The translations under genes and the position numbers were made by a program. 47,180 nucleotides of DNA from positions 1 to 47,180 of the forward strand of contig SIBR01000028.1 of NCBI GenBank assembly GCA_009695065.1, given 5' to 3'. How positions within the stretch are numbered: position 1 is the stretch's first letter; each line of letters begins with the position of its first letter. The notes beneath the pieces were generated by a model. The model saw only the letters and a program-made list of their open reading frames with translations, was not told the DNA's origin and searched no databases. The DNA comes from Opitutus sp. GTDB lineage: Bacteria > Verrucomicrobiota > Verrucomicrobiae > Opitutales > Opitutaceae. This document shows positions 25,037 through 34,072 of this stretch, piece after piece.

Positions 25037-26407
25037 TCACTGATACAGCCAGAACCGCTTGCTTTGCTCCTGATAAATCTTCGCCTGCTCGCGCCACTTC
25101 TTCAGCCAGCTCTCGACGTCGACCCGCGCGCCGTTTGCCGCGATGTCGTTGAGGAACGCGGCCGAGCCCACATGAATCAGGAATTCCCGGCGCTTCGCGG
25201 GCGTCAGCGCGCGGAACGAATTCTTGGGCTCGAGCTTGCAGGCGAGTTTCATCAGCCAGAAATTCAGGTCGCACGGCTGCCAGTCGTCGTAGTCGGGCAC
25301 TTCGACATAGACCCCGATGCCGGGTTCGCCTGTTTTGCTGTTGGGTCCGCTGACGCGGCGAAATTGTACGCCGGGAATCTTCAGCGCCTTCAACTCCTTC
25401 TCGACGACCTCGAGTTTGACGTCGAGGTGGGCGATCCCGCGGAAGGGATATTGCACGCCGACGCCATGCCGAAATCCCCCGACGATGGTGCCGAGCCCAG
25501 TCATCGGATAACCCATCACCGCGGCGAAGTCCTGGATCCGCGTCGACGTCGGCACGAAGTTCAGGCCGGTCTCGGTCCAACGCATCGAGCGCGTCCAACC
25601 GCGCATCGGAATCACCGTCAGCTTGCCCTTGGCGCGCACGTCGTCTTTCACCGCGAGCCCGCCGGGGGGTTGGAGCGCGAGCGCCATCTTGGCGAGTTCG
25701 CCGATGGTGAGACCGTGCACATAGGGCACGCGAAACTTGCCGACGTCGGTCATCAAATCGGGGTCCAGCGGCGGACCGCTGACCTTGAGGCCGCCCAGCG
25801 GATTCGGCCGATCGAGCACCACGACTTCCTTGCCGTTTTCGAAACACGTCTCGACCGCGGTCTTCATCGCGCCGCTGAAGGTGTAGCTGCGGGTGCCGAT
25901 GTCCTGGAGATCGATCACGAGGCAGTCGATCGTCTTGAGCTGGGCGGGCGTGGGTTTGAAATTCTTGGTCTTACCGCTGTAGAGCGAAAAGACGGTCAGC
26001 CCGGTTTTGCGATCGACGGCGTCGGGGAAATATTTTTCGGCCGGCTGCTCATTGTAGATGCCGTGTTCCACCGCGTAGAGCGCCACGAGGTTGACGCCGG
26101 GGGCGCGGCGCAGCACCTCGATCGTGCTCTCGCCGCGGCGATTCACCCCGGCGGGATGGGTGAGGAGCCCGAGGCGCTTGCCCTTGACCGCGGCGAAGCC
26201 GTCGGCTTCCAGGACGTCGATGCCCAGCAGCACGACCGGGGCTTTTTCTTCGCGCGGCGACGCGGTCGTGATGGGCGGAATCACCAGCGGCGTCGTTCGT
26301 GCGGCCGGCGCCGGGGGCTGGCTCGCGCTGCAGCCGAACAGGCCGCACAGCGGGACCAACACCGAAAGGAAATTCTTGAGCGCGAAGATGCGGGGCGTTT
26401 CAGCCAT
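25037..26407 (-). CDS. namZ: DUF1343 family exo-beta-N-acetylmuramidase (NamZ-like) lipoprotein
   Basis: This protein of about 456 residues starts with a lipoprotein-type signal (LVPLCGLFGC). It then shows DUF1343 hallmarks: GIDVLEADGFAAVKGKRLGL and LTHPAGVNRRG, the VEHG motif with its acidic residue, LVIDLQDIGTRSYTF, and VLDRPNPLGG. The characterised NamZ family releases N-acetylmuramic acid from the non-reducing ends of peptidoglycan fragments, so this is probably a surface-tethered muramidase. The start at ATG 26407 is chosen; a TTG at 26452 overlaps the glycerate kinase stop as TTGA and would give a longer leader. It is in tandem with glycerate kinase and precedes the LacI locus. Confidence 0.85.
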   Translation of the reverse strand: MAETPRIFALKNFLSVLVPLCGLFGCSASQPPAPAARTTPLVIPPITTASPREEKAPVVLLGIDVLEADGFAAVKGKRLGLLTHPAGVNRRGESTIEVLRRAPGVNLVALYAVEHGIYNEQPAEKYFPDAVDRKTGLTVFSLYSGKTKNFKPTPAQLKTIDCLVIDLQDIGTRSYTFSGAMKTAVETCFENGKEVVVLDRPNPLGGLKVSGPPLDPDLMTDVGKFRVPYVHGLTIGELAKMALALQPPGGLAVKDDVRAKGKLTVIPMRGWTRSMRWTETGLNFVPTSTRIQDFAAVMGYPMTGLGTIVGGFRHGVGVQYPFRGIAHLDVKLEVVEKELKALKIPGVQFRRVSGPNSKTGEPGIGVYVEVPDYDDWQPCDLNFWLMKLACKLEPKNSFRALTPAKRREFLIHVGSAAFLNDIAANGARVDVESWLKKWREQAKIYQEQSKRFWLYQ

Positions 26408-26448
26408 GAAGATGCGAGGAATGGCGGTCGCCCGCGGCGCGGTCACGT

Positions 26449-27609
26449 TCAAAACGCGCCCCGCACCGCGGTCGCCAGATTGACCGCCGCCGCGCGGAGC
26501 GCTTCATCGAGCCGCATTCCCGCCGGCGTGATGGCATGCAGGCTCAGGTGTTCGCGGGGCGCGGCCGTGACCTGGCCCGCGAAGACATGGACGGGCTTGC
26601 GGAGCGCCCGCGCCCGCGCCGCGACCGCCCCGGGGCCCTTGCCGCTCAGCGAGCTTTCGTCGAAGCGGCCTTCGCCCGTGATGATGAGATCCGCCGCCCC
26701 CAGCCGCGCTTGGAGGTCCAGCCAGGCCGAGACCAGATCGAACCCCGGGAGCAGTTGCGCGCCCGCCGCTGTCATCAAGCCGAACGAAATGCCGCCGGCG
26801 GCGCCCGCACCCGGCACATCCATCAGGGTCTCCGGCTTGCCGCAGTGGGCGCACAGCATGAGGGCGAGTCGCGCGCTCTCGTGATCGAGCCGGGAAAAAT
26901 CCTTCGCTTTCAGGCCTTTTTGCGGACCGTAAATCGCGGCGGCGCCGCTGGAACCGAGGAGGGGGTTGGTGACGTCGCACGCGATTCGAATCGGCGGCAG
27001 TCCGGCCATGATGGCACCGGACAGCCGGCCGATTTCGCGCCAGCGCGCCGGGATGGGCCGCGTGAGGCGTTGGCCGCCGGCGACTTCAAAGTTCAAGCCG
27101 AGCGCCGCCAGCGCGCCGGTCCCGAGATCGTGCGTGGCGCTGCCGCCGACTCCGAGGAGGATGGCGGCCGCCCCCAGTTCCACGGCCGTGCGGATCAATT
27201 CGCCCGTGCCCAGCGTGGACGTATGCCAGGGATCGCGTTCTTCCTGCGGCAACAGGGCCAGGCCCGAAGCCGACGCCATCTCGATGACGGCCACGGTGGC
27301 CGAAGGGGCAAAGTCACCGGAGGCCGGCGCGATTAATTTTCGGGCCGCGGGCGGAATTCCCGCGACCGGCACGAGGCCGATCGTCGCCGACACCGGTTCC
27401 CCTCGCGGCCCGCTCACCGCCGAGGTGACGATCCGCCCGCCGGCCGCCAGGGTGAGTATCTCACAGAAGCCCTCACCGCCATCGGCCAGCGGACACGCAT
27501 CGAGCGTCCAGTCGGGGTGTTTTTCGCGCAGGGCGCGCGCCGTGATGTCACAGGCATCGCGCGCGGTGAGGGAGTCCTTGAATTTGTCGAAGGCGAGAAG
27601 CGCGCGCAT
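26449..27609 (-). CDS. glxK: Glycerate kinase, GlxK/GarK family
   Basis: This 386-residue protein starts MRALLAFDKFKDSLTARDAC. Motifs: PLADGGEGF, GLVPVAGIPPAARKLI, LGVGGSATHDLGTGAL (GG-S nucleotide region), a C-terminal GEGRFDESSLSGKGP and FAGQVTA. It would phosphorylate D-glycerate to 2-phosphoglycerate, feeding sugar-acid or hydroxypyruvate carbon into glycolysis. The upstream 148 codons of the open frame lack homology and were excluded. It is the first gene of the minus run; its promoter should be in 27610-28051, shared with the divergent molybdenum enzyme operon. Confidence 0.88.
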   Translation of the reverse strand: MRALLAFDKFKDSLTARDACDITARALREKHPDWTLDACPLADGGEGFCEILTLAAGGRIVTSAVSGPRGEPVSATIGLVPVAGIPPAARKLIAPASGDFAPSATVAVIEMASASGLALLPQEERDPWHTSTLGTGELIRTAVELGAAAILLGVGGSATHDLGTGALAALGLNFEVAGGQRLTRPIPARWREIGRLSGAIMAGLPPIRIACDVTNPLLGSSGAAAIYGPQKGLKAKDFSRLDHESARLALMLCAHCGKPETLMDVPGAGAAGGISFGLMTAAGAQLLPGFDLVSAWLDLQARLGAADLIITGEGRFDESSLSGKGPGAVAARARALRKPVHVFAGQVTAAPREHLSLHAITPAGMRLDEALRAAAVNLATAVRGAF

Positions 27610-27866
27610 TGGCTCCGGAACGTGGCGGCACGGGAGGCTGGTTAAAAGGGAAAAAGCGGCTGGTCGACTTACTACTCCTAAGAAACTACATTTGTTAAGC
27701 GTCGAGGCGTAACGTTGGCTCAGTTTCTTTCTGTCACGGCCAAAATCCGATTTTGGGGCGGGGGCTGATAGGAAACTGGGGTCCTGAAAAGGGGGCAGGC
27801 TGATGAAAGTGATATCGGACGCTCCTACTTCGATGAACGACGCGAAAATGTCTTCTCCTCCTGACT

Positions 27867-27886
27867 GCGGAGCTCGGCCCTCCATT
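27867..27886. repeat. Partial GAGCTCGGCCCTCCATT repeat
   Basis: GCGGAGCTCGGCCCTCCATT is one arm of the palindromic family seen in full at 33962-34035 and 44731-44793. It lies in the 442-bp divergent intergenic region (27610-28051), which otherwise shows no gene and should carry the promoters of the kinase and molybdenum-enzyme operons. Confidence 0.5.
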
Positions 27887-28040
27887 TTCGGTTGCGGCGG
27901 AGCTGCGGTAGGAAAAGTCCGGGTTGGGGGTTGCCCTGACCGGCCCGATATCGCGGCGCGGCCCGGTGTCTCAGGATTGACAGGTCCCGCCCCGATGGAG
28001 CTTTGTGAAGGCCGCTTCATCCCATGTTCAAGCAAAACTC

Positions 28041-28047
28041 GAGGAGG
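28041..28047 (+). promoter_or_regulatory. Strong ribosome-binding site deciding the 28052 start
   Basis: GAGGAGG lies 4 bases before the ATG at 28052. This fixes the start of the FAD subunit against the longer open frame that begins at 27803. Confidence 0.7.
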
Positions 28048-28051
28048 CCGC

Positions 28052-28957
28052 ATGCAGGCATTTGATTATCTTCCGGCCGTTTCTGTCGACGAGGCCGTCG
28101 CCGCACTCGCCGCAGGCGGGGCCGGGGCGCGGGCGCTGGGCGGCGGCACGGATTTGATCGCGCAGATCAAGGAGGGACGGCGCTCCGTCGCCCGCCTCGT
28201 CGATCTCAAGCGGATCCCGGCGCTGACGGAAATCAAGCTGCCCCGCGAGGGTGGCGCCTGGATCGGCGCGGCCGTGACCTGCTGCACGCTGAATCAGCAC
28301 GCGGAATTCCGGCAGCGTTTTCCCGGGATGTACGATTCCACGCATCTGATCGGCGGCGTGCAGATCCAGGGGCGGGCGACGCTCGGCGGAAATCTCTGCA
28401 ACGCTTCGCCCGCGGCTGATGCGATTCCCAATCTCATCGCGCACCGCGTGCGTGTCCACGTCTCCGGGCCGGGTGGCGCGCGGGTGGTGCCGGTCGAGGC
28501 GTTCTGCGTCGGGCCGGGCCGCACGGTCCTGGCGGCGGGCGAGTTGGTGGTCGCGTTCGAGTTTCCGGCGTCGCCCGTCCGCTTTGGCGCCGCCTACCTG
28601 CGGTTTACGCCGCGCAACGAAATGGACATCGCGGTGGCCGGAGCCGCGGCCGCCGTGGAACTGGATGCAGCCGGGCAGAATTTCAAATCGGTGCGGCTGG
28701 CGCTCGGCGCGGTCGGACCGACTCCGCTCCTGGTCGAGGCCGCGGGCGCGCGTCTTGCCGGCCTGCCGGTGAACGACGCCTCGCTCGAGCTGGCCGGCTC
28801 GCTGGCGCGCGCGGCGGCGAAACCGATCACCGATATGCGCGGCACCATCGAGCAGCGGCAGCACCTGGCTGACGTGCTTTCGGTCCGGGCCCTGCGCATT
28901 GCCCTCGATCGCGCCCGCGGCACCCGCACCGTCGACGCGCTTGGCCGCCCCCTCTAA
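28052..28957 (+). CDS. Molybdenum hydroxylase FAD-binding subunit (CoxM type)
   Basis: This 301-residue protein has the FAD-binding PCMH subunit pattern of xanthine dehydrogenase-family enzymes: GARALGGGTDLIAQIKEG (about 28-45), IQGRATLGGNLCNASPAADA (about 106-125) and a C-terminal CO_deh_flav_C region (RFTPRNEMDIAVAGAAAAVE). It transfers electrons from the 2Fe-2S subunit to FAD and on to an acceptor. It is the first gene of a three-gene operon with the 2Fe-2S subunit 8 bp later. No dedicated cofactor maturation gene (XdhC type) is in the window. Confidence 0.9.
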   Translation: MQAFDYLPAVSVDEAVAALAAGGAGARALGGGTDLIAQIKEGRRSVARLVDLKRIPALTEIKLPREGGAWIGAAVTCCTLNQHAEFRQRFPGMYDSTHLIGGVQIQGRATLGGNLCNASPAADAIPNLIAHRVRVHVSGPGGARVVPVEAFCVGPGRTVLAAGELVVAFEFPASPVRFGAAYLRFTPRNEMDIAVAGAAAAVELDAAGQNFKSVRLALGAVGPTPLLVEAAGARLAGLPVNDASLELAGSLARAAAKPITDMRGTIEQRQHLADVLSVRALRIALDRARGTRTVDALGRPL

Positions 28958-28965
28958 TCGCACCG

Positions 28966-29454
28966 ATGAAATCCGTCGTCGAATTTACCCTGAATGGCGA
29001 AAGTAGCGCCGTCCTTTGCGAGCCCCGCCAGACGTTGCTGGAAATTTTGCGTGACGAGCTTCGCCTGACCGGAACGAAGGAGGGCTGCAGCAACGGCAAT
29101 TGCGGCGCCTGCAACGTGCTCCTCGACGGCGTCCTCGTGAATTCCTGCCTGATTCTCGCGGTCGAGGTGCAGGGCCGGGCCATCGTCACGGTGGAGGGCC
29201 TGGCGCGGCCGGACGGAACGCTGCATCCGCTGCAGCAGGCGTTCCTCGATCACGCGGCGCTGCAGTGCGGCGTGTGCACGCCCGGGTTCCTGCTGTCGGC
29301 CAAAGCCCTGCTCGACGAAAAGCCGAATCCCACCGAAACCGAGGTGCGGTACTGGCTCGCGGGCAACCTCTGCCGCTGCACCGGCTACGACAAAATCGTC
29401 CGCGCCGTACTCGACGTCGCAAGGTCGTCCGCCCCGTCGGCGCCGCCCCGCTGA
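28966..29454 (+). CDS. Molybdenum hydroxylase 2Fe-2S subunit (CoxS type)
   Basis: This 162-residue protein binds two 2Fe-2S clusters: plant-type ligands C41, C46, C49 and C61 (GCSNGNCGACNVLLDG then VNSC), and a helical-domain pair C101, C104, C136 and C138 (CGVCTPGF, NLCRCTGY). It is full length for the CoxS/HcrC family. It shuttles electrons between the molybdenum centre of the large subunit and FAD. It lies between the other two subunit genes with short gaps on both sides. Confidence 0.95.
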   Translation: MKSVVEFTLNGESSAVLCEPRQTLLEILRDELRLTGTKEGCSNGNCGACNVLLDGVLVNSCLILAVEVQGRAIVTVEGLARPDGTLHPLQQAFLDHAALQCGVCTPGFLLSAKALLDEKPNPTETEVRYWLAGNLCRCTGYDKIVRAVLDVARSSAPSAPPR

Positions 29455-29463
29455 ATCCCTCCC

Positions 29464-31755
29464 ATGTCCTCGACCTCCTCCCCGTCTTCCGTCCTCGTCG
29501 AGACGCCGTTGCGCGTCGTCGGCACGCGTCCGGTCCGCCCCGATGGCATCGAGAAGGTCAACGGCCGCGCGCTCTATGGCGCCGACGTGATGCTGCCCGG
29601 CACCCTGCACGGCCGCGTCCTCCGCAGCCCGCACGCCCACGCGCGGATTCGCCGGATCGACACCTCGGCCGCCGCGGCGCTGCCGGGCGTCCGCGCCGTC
29701 ATCACCGCGCGTGACCTGCCGCCCGCTCCGGATCGGGTCGAGGAGATGGGCGACCGTTCGACCAATGTTCGCTATGTCACCGACAATCTCCTCGCGGGCG
29801 AGAAAGTGCTCTACCAAGGCCACGCGGTGGCGGCGGTGGCGGCGACGAGCGACGCGATTGCCGAGGCCGCCCTCGCGTTGATCCGGGTCGACTACGAGTT
29901 GCTGCCGGTGGTGATGACGGCCGGCGCCGCGCTCGCCTCCGGCGCGCCGCAGATCCTGCCCGGGCTGCACGCGGAACGAATGGGCCAGCGCGACCCGCAG
30001 CCGTCGAACCTGGCCACGATGGTCCGGCATGAGCGCGGCGATCTGGAAGCCGGCTTCCGGCGGGCCAAGGTCGTGGTCGACCGCCGCTTCCGCACCGAGA
30101 CGGTCCACCAGGGTTATATCGAGCCGCACGCGACGACGGCGATCTATCAGCCCGATGGCCAGGTCACGATTTGGGCGACGACGCAGGGGATTTTTTCGGT
30201 GCGGAGCCAGATCGCGGCGGTGCTGCAGATTCCGCTTTCGCACATCAAAGTCATCCCGACGGAAATCGGCGGCGGCTTTGGCGGGAAGATCACCGTGTAC
30301 CTCGAGCCGCTCGCGGTCGTGCTGTCGCGCAAGGCCGGATCGCTGCCGGTCCGCCTCGTGATGTCGCGCACCGAGGTGCTGACCTCGACCGGCCCAACCG
30401 CGGGTTCCGACATCCGGATTCGGATGGGAGCGGACGCCTCGGGCAAACTGACGGCCGCGCACGCAGAACTATATTATGAAGCGGGAGCGTACCCGGGTTC
30501 GCCGGTGGGCGCCGCGCTGATTGTCAGCTTCGCGCCGTATGCCTGTGACACGATGCGCGTCGACGGTTACGACGTGATCGTCAATCGTCCGCGCTCCGCC
30601 GCCTATCGGGCGCCGGGCGGAACCAACGTGGCGTTCGGCGTCGAGTCGGTCGTCGACGAACTCGCCGCGGCGCTGTCGATCGATCCGATCGAGTTTCGGC
30701 TGCGCAACGGGGTCAAGGAGGGCGACCTGCGGCCGAACAACGAGCCCTACGCGCGCATCGGCCATCTCGAGTGCCTTCGGGCGCTCCAGCAGACGGAGCA
30801 TTGCCGCATGCCGCTGACCGGCCGCAACCGTGGCCGCGGCGTGGCCTGCGGCGCCTGGGGCAACTGGGGCGGACAGTCGAGCGCGACGGCCGCGCTGAAT
30901 GCGGACGGCTCCGTCAGTCTCAACACCGCCAGCACCGACATTGGCGGCAGCCGCGCGTCCATCGCCATGCAGCTCGCGGAATCACTCGGCATTTCCTACG
31001 AGCAGGTGAAACCGCGCGTCGGTGACACGGATTCCGTTTCGCACAACGACGTCACCGGCGGCAGCCGCACGACGTTTGCCACCGGCTGGGCTGCCTACGA
31101 ACTCGGTCAGAAAATCGCCGCGGAGATGACGGCGCGCCTGGCCGCAGCGTGGAAAGTTTCGGCTGACGCGATCACGCGGAAGGACGGAGGCTTTGCCAGC
31201 GGGGCGCAGGCGGTGGACTTTGCCGAGGCGGCGCGCATCGCCTGCGACGAGGAGCCGCTGATGGTCAGCGTGACGGTCAATCCCAAGCACTACGGCGCCG
31301 GCTTCTCGGCGCAGTGCGTCGACGTCGAGGTCGATCCCGACACCGGCAAGGTCACAATTCTCCGCTACACGATTGTGCAGGACGCCGGCCGGGCCGTGCA
31401 TCCGTCGTACGTCGAGGGCCAGATGCAGGGCGGCGTGGCCCAGGGCGTCGGCTGGGCGCTGAACGAGGAGTACGTTTACAACGAGCGCGGCGAACTGCTC
31501 AACGGGAGCTTCCTCGATTACCGCATGCCCACGGCCTGCGACCTGCCGATGATCGAGACGGTCATCGTTGAGGTGCCGAATCCGGGCCACCCCTACGGCG
31601 TCCGCGGGGTGGGCGAGGTGAACATCATCCCGCCCGCCGGCGCGATCGCGAACGCGATCCACCAGGCGACCGGCCTGCGGATGGGCGCCCTGCCCATGTC
31701 GCCGCCGCGAGTGCTCTCGGCTTTGCTGGCGAAGAAACGCGGCGCCGTCGCCTAG
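29464..31755 (+). CDS. Molybdenum hydroxylase large subunit (CoxL type)
   Basis: This 763-residue protein has the aldehyde oxidase/xanthine dehydrogenase fold: an N-terminal a/b hammerhead domain (RPDGIEKVNGRALYGADVML), then molybdopterin-binding domains with IGGGFGGKITVYLEPLAVVL, AYRAPGGTNVAFGVES, GWALNEEYVYNERGELLNGS and the RGVGEVNIIPPAGA segment holding the catalytic Glu. The AYRAPGG loop differs from the AYRCSFR loop of true CO dehydrogenases, so CO oxidation is not expected. It would hydroxylate an aromatic, N-heterocyclic or aldehyde substrate; which one cannot be said. Confidence 0.93.
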   Translation: MSSTSSPSSVLVETPLRVVGTRPVRPDGIEKVNGRALYGADVMLPGTLHGRVLRSPHAHARIRRIDTSAAAALPGVRAVITARDLPPAPDRVEEMGDRSTNVRYVTDNLLAGEKVLYQGHAVAAVAATSDAIAEAALALIRVDYELLPVVMTAGAALASGAPQILPGLHAERMGQRDPQPSNLATMVRHERGDLEAGFRRAKVVVDRRFRTETVHQGYIEPHATTAIYQPDGQVTIWATTQGIFSVRSQIAAVLQIPLSHIKVIPTEIGGGFGGKITVYLEPLAVVLSRKAGSLPVRLVMSRTEVLTSTGPTAGSDIRIRMGADASGKLTAAHAELYYEAGAYPGSPVGAALIVSFAPYACDTMRVDGYDVIVNRPRSAAYRAPGGTNVAFGVESVVDELAAALSIDPIEFRLRNGVKEGDLRPNNEPYARIGHLECLRALQQTEHCRMPLTGRNRGRGVACGAWGNWGGQSSATAALNADGSVSLNTASTDIGGSRASIAMQLAESLGISYEQVKPRVGDTDSVSHNDVTGGSRTTFATGWAAYELGQKIAAEMTARLAAAWKVSADAITRKDGGFASGAQAVDFAEAARIACDEEPLMVSVTVNPKHYGAGFSAQCVDVEVDPDTGKVTILRYTIVQDAGRAVHPSYVEGQMQGGVAQGVGWALNEEYVYNERGELLNGSFLDYRMPTACDLPMIETVIVEVPNPGHPYGVRGVGEVNIIPPAGAIANAIHQATGLRMGALPMSPPRVLSALLAKKRGAVA

Positions 31756-31787
31756 GGCATTTTCCAGTTTCAAAAACGCGGAAAATT

Positions 31788-31847
31788 GTAGCCGGCCTCG
31801 CTGAGGCCGGTCGCCGTGCAGACACCGGGGTCAGCGACCCCGGCTAC
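31788..31847. repeat. Palindromic repeat, GTAGCCGG family
   Basis: The 5' end GTAGCCGGCCTCGCTGAGG and the 3' end GGGGTCAGCGACCCCGGCTAC form two stacked stems with GTAGCCGG/CCGGCTAC outermost. The 3' half is the core found in the y-modules at about 1440 and 11280. It lies between the molybdenum operon and the convergent cupredoxin gene and may act as a bidirectional terminator. No gene is in 31756-31937. Confidence 0.6.
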
Positions 31848-31937
31848 ATTATGCGCGAATGAAAAACCGAAGCAGCGCTGGCGCTGGCGGCTCCGCCGGG
31901 TGCGACGAACCTTGGCGGGCAGGCGGACCTGCCCCCG

Positions 31938-33956
31938 CTATTTCGGCTCCACGCGCAGGATGCCCTTCATCAGCGCCGCGTGACTCGGGAAACTGCAGAT
32001 GTAGTCGTAGTCGCCGGTCGCGATCGGAGCCGTGAAAAAAATCGTGTCGCTGCCCTCGGGTAGCGTGAGCGCCGTGTGGTAAAGAATGTCGTTGCTCTCG
32101 GGGATGAAGTTTTTCGCCGCGCCATCCAAGCCGAGCGCCAGCGCTGCCAACCCGACCGTCTGGCCGGTGCCGGGCGAGCAGAGCACAAAGTTGTGCAGCA
32201 TATCGTCGCCGTTGCGGAACACCAGGCGCACGTGGGCGCCCGCTTTCACGGTCAGCCGCGTTTGGTCGAATTTTAGTCCCGGATGCGTGCCGAGAATGAT
32301 CGTGACGTCGCCGTCGGCCGAGGCCCAGTGGCCCGGGACCAGGCTCGGATGTTTCTTGGTCGAGGCCAGCGCCGCCGGCGGCACGGGCGCGACGCACAAC
32401 TCCGCGTCCTTCGGGTCGACCGGAATAATCCGGTCGCCCGCGGGAATCTGATTCAGCGTGTAGTAGGCGGTGGCGTGGACGAGGGTCTCGCCGCCCTTGG
32501 CGGAGCGGACTCCCGCCGCCTTGACCTCGTGGACGTAGCCTTCGCGAAGACAGACGCTCGCCAGGCGCGCGCTGAGCCCGTCCGGGGCGACGACGACCTT
32601 GCGGATCGGGCAGGTGAGCCGGTTGACCGGCGCGCTGCCGTAGGCCTTGTGATAGAGATAGCTGAAGCCCGAGATGCTGTAGCTCTCGGGTTTTTCCGCG
32701 GTGGCGCGATCGACCGGTTCGGTGAACGTGACCAGGAACCCGTCGGGCTGGGCGCGGACTTCCTTGATTTCAAAGGGCAGGCGGCCGGTCCACTCGAGCC
32801 GCTCGAGTCCTTGTTGCGCGGGTCCCACCGAGCCCCAGCCGCGCGCGGTTTCCCCGGCGAACATCACGCCGCCCTCACCGTAGGCGAGCCGGATGATCCC
32901 GGAATCGAAGCCCTCGCGAAACGCGTAGGCCGCGCCTTGCCAGACCCCCTTGATCTTTTCCAGCGAGATGCGCATCACCTTGCTCTGACCCTGGTCGCCG
33001 ATGAAAAGCTGACCGGAGAACGGCCCGAATTTTCCGTTGGTGCGATCCTCCACGATGCCCGCATTCGAAATGCCATAGATCGTGTGCGGCAGCCACACGG
33101 CCGGCAATTTCAGGCCGGGCAGTTTCTTCGCCACATCGGGCATCGGTTCTTCGAAGTCGCGAATGTCCTCGGGCCGGAGTGCGACGGTCGAGCCGGGCAT
33201 CCGGCTCCACGCCAGGCTCGCCGGGTGCCCCGAGAAATCGCCGGGCTCCAGATGGGTGATGCGCCCCGAGCCGACCCACTCGCCCTGGTTCTCGGCGGAG
33301 AACCAGTCGCCCTGCGACGTCACCATGAAACCGGACGGCGAACGCAGGCCCGCCGCCACCGGCATGATCTGCCCGTCGGGCGTGATCTCGAGCATCCAGC
33401 CACGCCACGGCACTGGCGACTGCGTGGCGCTGCCAAACGCGACGTTGAGGGTCACGCGTAAATTGCCGTTCGGCGCGAGCACGGGTCCGAAGGCGTACTC
33501 GTGATAGCTGCCGGAGATGGGGAACTTCGCGACGGTCTCGAACTGATCCGCGCGGTCGTCGCCATCGACGTCCACGAGGCGCGTGAGCTCCTGGCGCTGG
33601 GCAACGTAATAGCCGCCTTTGGGCGCCGCGATGATCCCGAGGGGTTCGTGCAGGCCCGAGGCGAAGAGCGTGAACTTGGGGTGGGGCGGATTATCGTAGG
33701 CGCCGTCCACCCACCAGATCTCGCCGCGCCGCGTCGTGACGAGCAGGCGCTTGCCCGGCTGGGCGAGGATGCCGCTGGCTTCCATCACGACATTGTCCGG
33801 GATGGGGAGGGGCGTCCGTTTCCAATACGAGTTCTCGCGCTCGACGAGGGCGCTCGACGGCTGGGCGAAACGCTCGGCCGCCGAGGGATTTTGCACCTGA
33901 TCGGCGGCGAAGACACGCGTGCTGGCCGCCAAAATCAAAACACCGCAGGCGAGCAT
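31938..33956 (-). CDS. Exported beta-propeller protein with azurin-like cupredoxin tail
   Basis: From the ATG at 33956 there are 672 residues with a signal peptide (ACGVLILAASTRVFA). The body is a PVC-type sorbosone/glucose-dehydrogenase-like propeller with repeated blades (QPGKRLLVTTRRGEIWWVDG; GLRSPSGFMVTSQGDWFSAE; GPFSGQLFIGDQGQSKVMRI). The C-terminal 120 residues are a type 1 copper domain: His588 in MLHNFVLCSPG, then C654-S-F-P-S-H659-A-A-L-M663, the ligand order of azurin. Electrons from the oxidised substrate could pass internally to copper. The frame is open to 34064 through a repeat (33962-34035), so the true N-terminus is uncertain. It follows the DUF1080/PA14 gene, probably in one operon. 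Confidence 0.85.
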   Translation of the reverse strand: MLACGVLILAASTRVFAADQVQNPSAAERFAQPSSALVERENSYWKRTPLPIPDNVVMEASGILAQPGKRLLVTTRRGEIWWVDGAYDNPPHPKFTLFASGLHEPLGIIAAPKGGYYVAQRQELTRLVDVDGDDRADQFETVAKFPISGSYHEYAFGPVLAPNGNLRVTLNVAFGSATQSPVPWRGWMLEITPDGQIMPVAAGLRSPSGFMVTSQGDWFSAENQGEWVGSGRITHLEPGDFSGHPASLAWSRMPGSTVALRPEDIRDFEEPMPDVAKKLPGLKLPAVWLPHTIYGISNAGIVEDRTNGKFGPFSGQLFIGDQGQSKVMRISLEKIKGVWQGAAYAFREGFDSGIIRLAYGEGGVMFAGETARGWGSVGPAQQGLERLEWTGRLPFEIKEVRAQPDGFLVTFTEPVDRATAEKPESYSISGFSYLYHKAYGSAPVNRLTCPIRKVVVAPDGLSARLASVCLREGYVHEVKAAGVRSAKGGETLVHATAYYTLNQIPAGDRIIPVDPKDAELCVAPVPPAALASTKKHPSLVPGHWASADGDVTIILGTHPGLKFDQTRLTVKAGAHVRLVFRNGDDMLHNFVLCSPGTGQTVGLAALALGLDGAAKNFIPESNDILYHTALTLPEGSDTIFFTAPIATGDYDYICSFPSHAALMKGILRVEPK

Positions 33957-33961
33957 TCCCA

Positions 33962-34035
33962 GTGGAGGGCCGAGCTCCGCCGAGGCCGATTCTGTAACCA
34001 AATGCGTTCGGCCTCGACGGAGCTCGGCCCTCCAT
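33962..34035. repeat. GAGGGCCGAGCTCCG palindromic repeat, copy in a leader
   Basis: TGGAGGGCCGAGCTCCGCCG and CGACGGAGCTCGGCCCTCCA are inverted arms around a spacer that also holds GAGGCCGA/TCGGCCTC. It is read in frame from ATG 34064, between MNFFLTSC and the signal-peptide hydrophobic core at MLACGV. It is therefore inside a probable leader region. Confidence 0.75.
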
Positions 34036-34072
34036 TGTTGGCAGGAGGTAAGAAAAAAGTTCATGGAGAAAT

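Noticed and set aside
29464..31755. True carbon-monoxide dehydrogenase large subunit.
   Set aside because: The active-site loop reads AYRAPGG rather than the AYRCSFR typical of CO dehydrogenase, so another substrate is likely.
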